Positions 61,159 through 64,000 of a stretch of DNA of 64,000 nt are shown one piece after another (position 1 is the stretch's first letter; each line of letters starts with the position of its first letter). Where the stretch lies: the NCBI GenBank assembly GCA_948467675.1, contig CAOKFI010000009.1:1-64000 (forward strand), in the 5' to 3' direction. Under the pieces are notes generated by a model. That model was given only the letters and a program-made list of their open reading frames with translations, did no database searches and was not told the DNA's origin. Both the position numbers and the translations under genes were made by a program. Source of the stretch: an uncultured Porphyromonadaceae bacterium. GTDB lineage: Bacteria; Bacteroidota; Bacteroidia; Bacteroidales; Muribaculaceae.

Positions 61159-63900
61159 TTATCGGGCAGCTATGCGCTCGCGCAGGTCGGAAGGAGTCTC
61201 TCCGAATGCCTCGCGGTAGCATCGTGTGAAATACGCAGGAGACGAAAAGCCGACTTCATAGGCAATCTCGCTTACTGACCGCTCGGTAGTGGTGAGCATG
61301 TCGCGGGCTGCTTTCAGCCGCAGGTGCCGGAGCAGTTCTACCGGAGAATAGTTGGTCAGTGCTTTGATCTTGCGGTAGAACTGTGACCGGCCGAGACCCA
61401 TGCGCGATGCAAGCATGTCTACGTTGAGGTCGGAATTGCCTAATTCCGGTTTCAATATGTCGATGAATCTGTTGTAGAAGTCACTGTCGATATCGCGGTT
61501 TCCTGGCAATGCGTTTCCTGACGGTACAGCCTGAGGCTGAATGGGTGCTGCATACGGTGCTGCCCCGTGCCACAGCTCGTGGATGCGTTTGCGGTTTGCA
61601 ATGAGGCTCCGGCATTTTGCTTCGAGAACCGCAATATTGAACGGTTTGGCGATATAGCCGTCAGCACCGCTGTCGTAACCTCCGACACGCTGTTCGTCCA
61701 TAGAGCATGCCGTGAGCATAAGTACCGGAATGTGCGATGTGGAGATCTCGTCTTTTATGCGGCGGCAACATTCAAAACCGTCCATGACAGGCATCATGAC
61801 GTCGCATATCACGATGTCCGGTACGTATCTGGCGGCATATCTTACACCGACGGCACCGTCGGAAGCCGTGATGATGTTGTATTCATGGCTAAGTAATTCG
61901 CTTATCATTCTGCGTATGTCGGCATTGTCATCAATGATCAGTAAAAGAGGTTTTCCGGGATCTGCCGACTTTTGCTCCGGTTCTGGAATGTCGTTGAGTT
62001 CCGCTTCTATGTCGCTGCGTGATAAGACAGGAGAGATCTCGGCACTGTCGGATTGCTCGATATGCCGGACCGGCAATGTGACGGTGAATACAGATCCTTT
62101 CCCCGGTTCGCTTTCTACTGTTATAGTTCCGTTGTGAAGTTCAACAAAAGCCTTTACCAGAGACAATCCTATGCCAGATCCGTTTGGATGTATCTTGTCG
62201 ACCTGATAGAAGCGTTCGAATATGTTGGCGATATCATCATTGGCGATGCCGCATCCTGAATCGGCAACGGCAAATGTGACAGAGTCGCAGTCCTGGCGGA
62301 ATGAGAATGTGATATTTCCGTTGTCGGGTGTGTATTTGAACGCATTTGACATCAGATTGAAAAATATACGTTCTATTTTCCCGGTATCGACTGCTGCAGT
62401 CATGCTGTCGAGGTCAATGTCGATGGTCAGTTTTATGTCGCGCCGCATGGCTACGTTGTAGAATGATTCCGCCCATTCTTTCATCAGATCCGGAAGATTG
62501 ACTTCCGACAGGTGAAGGTCGAGTTTTCCGTTCTCGAATTTGCGGAAATCGAGTATCTGGTTTATGAGACGGTGCAGTATGCGTATGTTCTTGTCTGCGA
62601 TCTGTAACAGAGAGTGCTGTTGTTGCGTCAGATTCGGCGAGCCGGCGATCTGTTCTATCGGGCCGGCGATAAGTGTCAGAGGTGTACGCAGGTCATGCGA
62701 TACGTTTGTGAAGAATGAGAGTTTGGACTGTGTGGCTTCCTGAAGCTGTCTGTTGAGCGATTGCTGAAGATCCCGTTGCTCCTGAAGCAAACGGTTTTGG
62801 CCGAGCAGTTCGGCCTGATGTCTTTTGTGTTGTCTGAATGATCGCAGAATCATGAACAGGAAACCGAATAGCAGGATAAGTATTACTATCGCGGCATAGA
62901 ACAGAGTGGTTTGCGCGGAGTGTTGTGACCAGTACTCATCTACTTGAGATTTAAGAATCTCCATTTTGTGTGTCTCTTCTTTCAGCGATTCATTCTGAAG
63001 CAACAGGATATCGGCGTTTGATATATCTACCGGCGATGCGACAGGAAGAGTGACGAGGGTGTCGAACGGCTCGCCTTTGAGTATCGCCAGGGCTGTGCGT
63101 ATAAGCCTGTGCCCTTCTGTCGGGTACAGGAATGTGGCATCAATAACTCCGTCGGCAACAGCCTTTATCCCTATCTCAGGAGCGGCATCTATCCCTATTA
63201 TATAAGGATCTAAGCCTTTGGCTTTGGCTATGTCGGCGGCCGCTATGGCCATACGGTCGTTGTGCGCGTATATAAGGTCGATGTCAGGATATATGCTCAG
63301 TAATGAATCGGCCGCAGCCGCCGCGTCATCATAGTTCCAGTTGCCGTATCCGGTGGCTATAAGGTGTGTGCCTGAGCTGTCAGCCAATGCGTTGACAAAC
63401 CCGTTATGACGCCCTATTGCCGGTGTCGAGCCTGGTAATCCGTATATTTCTATTACGGATCCGCCCTTTATAAGGTGGTCTGCGTAGTGGGCGGCCGATG
63501 CTCCGAGGTTGGCGTTGTCTACGCCTTGGTATGCAGTGTAGCTGTTGCCGTTTATGTTGCGGTCGAATATTACCACAGGTATGCCTTTGCTGTAGGCATC
63601 GTGTATGACAGGAGTTATGGCATCGGCTTCATTTGGCGCTGCTATTATTATGTCGAAATGGTTGTCGGTAAAATATTTTATGTCGGCGATCTGCTTGTCA
63701 TTGCTGTCCTCGGCGGATCGGATTTCGACAACGGCTTCTGGATGGAACATTATTTCCCGGAGGATCTCGTCGTTCATTTTTGAACGCCAGTCGTCATGAC
63801 TGCATTGTGACACTCCGATTCGGTATATCTTATTGTCGGAACAGCCACACAACATCGTGGCCAATGCAAGAAAAAGTATAGCTTTGCGCAGAAATGTCAT
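61159..63900 (-). CDS. Hybrid two-component sensor with periplasmic sugar-binding domain
   Basis: A 913-residue one-protein signalling system. A hydrophobic leader with a lipobox-like LCGC (residues 17-20) is followed by a Peripla_BP_4/RbsB-type sensor (about 25-305; YRIGVSQCSHDDWR, VIFDRNINGNSYTAYQG). A membrane segment lies at 333-353. HisKA has His402 in SHDLRTPL, the ATPase domain DSGCGIAN and GSGIGLSLV, the receiver has Asp700 in ICDVMMPVMDG, and the AraC helix-turn-helix closes the protein (EVGFSSPAYFTRCYREAFGETP). The layout matches BT1754, the fructose sensor of B. theta. It sits next to susCD and likely controls them. Ligand identity is inferred only. Confidence 0.94.
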   Translation of the reverse strand: MTFLRKAILFLALATMLCGCSDNKIYRIGVSQCSHDDWRSKMNDEILREIMFHPEAVVEIRSAEDSNDKQIADIKYFTDNHFDIIIAAPNEADAITPVIHDAYSKGIPVVIFDRNINGNSYTAYQGVDNANLGASAAHYADHLIKGGSVIEIYGLPGSTPAIGRHNGFVNALADSSGTHLIATGYGNWNYDDAAAAADSLLSIYPDIDLIYAHNDRMAIAAADIAKAKGLDPYIIGIDAAPEIGIKAVADGVIDATFLYPTEGHRLIRTALAILKGEPFDTLVTLPVASPVDISNADILLLQNESLKEETHKMEILKSQVDEYWSQHSAQTTLFYAAIVILILLFGFLFMILRSFRQHKRHQAELLGQNRLLQEQRDLQQSLNRQLQEATQSKLSFFTNVSHDLRTPLTLIAGPIEQIAGSPNLTQQQHSLLQIADKNIRILHRLINQILDFRKFENGKLDLHLSEVNLPDLMKEWAESFYNVAMRRDIKLTIDIDLDSMTAAVDTGKIERIFFNLMSNAFKYTPDNGNITFSFRQDCDSVTFAVADSGCGIANDDIANIFERFYQVDKIHPNGSGIGLSLVKAFVELHNGTITVESEPGKGSVFTVTLPVRHIEQSDSAEISPVLSRSDIEAELNDIPEPEQKSADPGKPLLLIIDDNADIRRMISELLSHEYNIITASDGAVGVRYAARYVPDIVICDVMMPVMDGFECCRRIKDEISTSHIPVLMLTACSMDEQRVGGYDSGADGYIAKPFNIAVLEAKCRSLIANRKRIHELWHGAAPYAAPIQPQAVPSGNALPGNRDIDSDFYNRFIDILKPELGNSDLNVDMLASRMGLGRSQFYRKIKALTNYSPVELLRHLRLKAARDMLTTTERSVSEIAYEVGFSSPAYFTRCYREAFGETPSDLRERIAAR

Positions 63901-63933
63901 AGAGATGTAAGGTTTTATAGCTTCATGGTGACA

Positions 63934-63941
63934 CAAAATTA
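63934..63941 (-). promoter_or_regulatory. -7 box of the hybrid sensor gene
   Basis: TAATTTTG on the minus strand, 33 bases from the ATG at 63900. It excludes the longer start at 63936. Confidence 0.55.
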
Positions 63942-64000
63942 ATGAGTTTAATATGAAAAACGTTGTATTTGATTATAAAAAATGGGCAATGCAACATAAA

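Noticed and set aside
1-64000. tRNA, rRNA, insertion sequence, prophage or attachment sites
   Set aside because: Gaps between genes are short and contain no tRNA-like cloverleaf, transposase fragment or integrase that I could see; a tRNAscan or ISfinder search would settle it.

Overview
The window reads as chromosomal DNA from a Bacteroidales gut bacterium, perhaps Muribaculaceae (a guess from gene style, not a placement). Reasons: SusC/SusD and TonB-linked outer-membrane barrels, a hybrid two-component sensor, GLPGLI and DUF4295 proteins, a MoxR-BatABCDE operon, the rpmB-rpmG-DUF4295 ribosomal cluster, and repeated TAnnTTTG boxes (the Bacteroidetes -7 promoter element) ahead of genes. There are no rRNA or tRNA genes, CRISPR arrays, insertion sequences or phage genes that I can support. 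No gene-free stretch exceeds 300 bases.

Layout. 1-4 kb: the end of an outer-membrane barrel gene, then facing it a GH43-type glycosidase gene and a chimeric ORF joining the start of a hybrid sensor to the end of a GH172/DUF2961 enzyme. 4-10 kb: a histidine kinase/response regulator pair divergent from a GLPGLI protein and its coupled outer-membrane barrel, then a ZIP transporter. 10-16 kb: CstA-type transporter, a GDSL-hydrolase remnant, ribosomal proteins L28/L33, YccF, CinA, TsaD. 16-26 kb: a lipoprotein coupled to a PagL-like lipid A deacylase, glycosyltransferases, a small barrel, a methyltransferase, Prs, a GH13 enzyme and a patatin. 26-40 kb: ValS, a solute-binding protein, porins, outer-membrane phospholipase A, YgiQ radical SAM protein, UvrB and a tandem Usp protein.

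40-49 kb holds a compact eight-gene MoxR/DUF58/BatA-E operon, mostly joined by ATGA overlaps, encoding an envelope complex tied to aerotolerance and stress in Bacteroides. 49-52 kb holds EngB, AlkD, an HU protein and a remarkable HU-transmembrane-LysM protein; the last three are translationally coupled. 52-56 kb holds TrmN6, a CPBP protease, LptB, uridine kinase and a GNAT acetyltransferase.

56-64 kb is a polysaccharide-utilisation locus core: SusD, SusC and a hybrid sensor with a periplasmic sugar-binding domain. The SusC gene is split by a single in-frame TAA with both halves in the same reading frame.

The most notable items are the HU-TM-LysM/HU/AlkD cluster (a possible nucleoid-to-cell-wall tether), the sensor-GH172 chimera, and the point-interrupted SusC.
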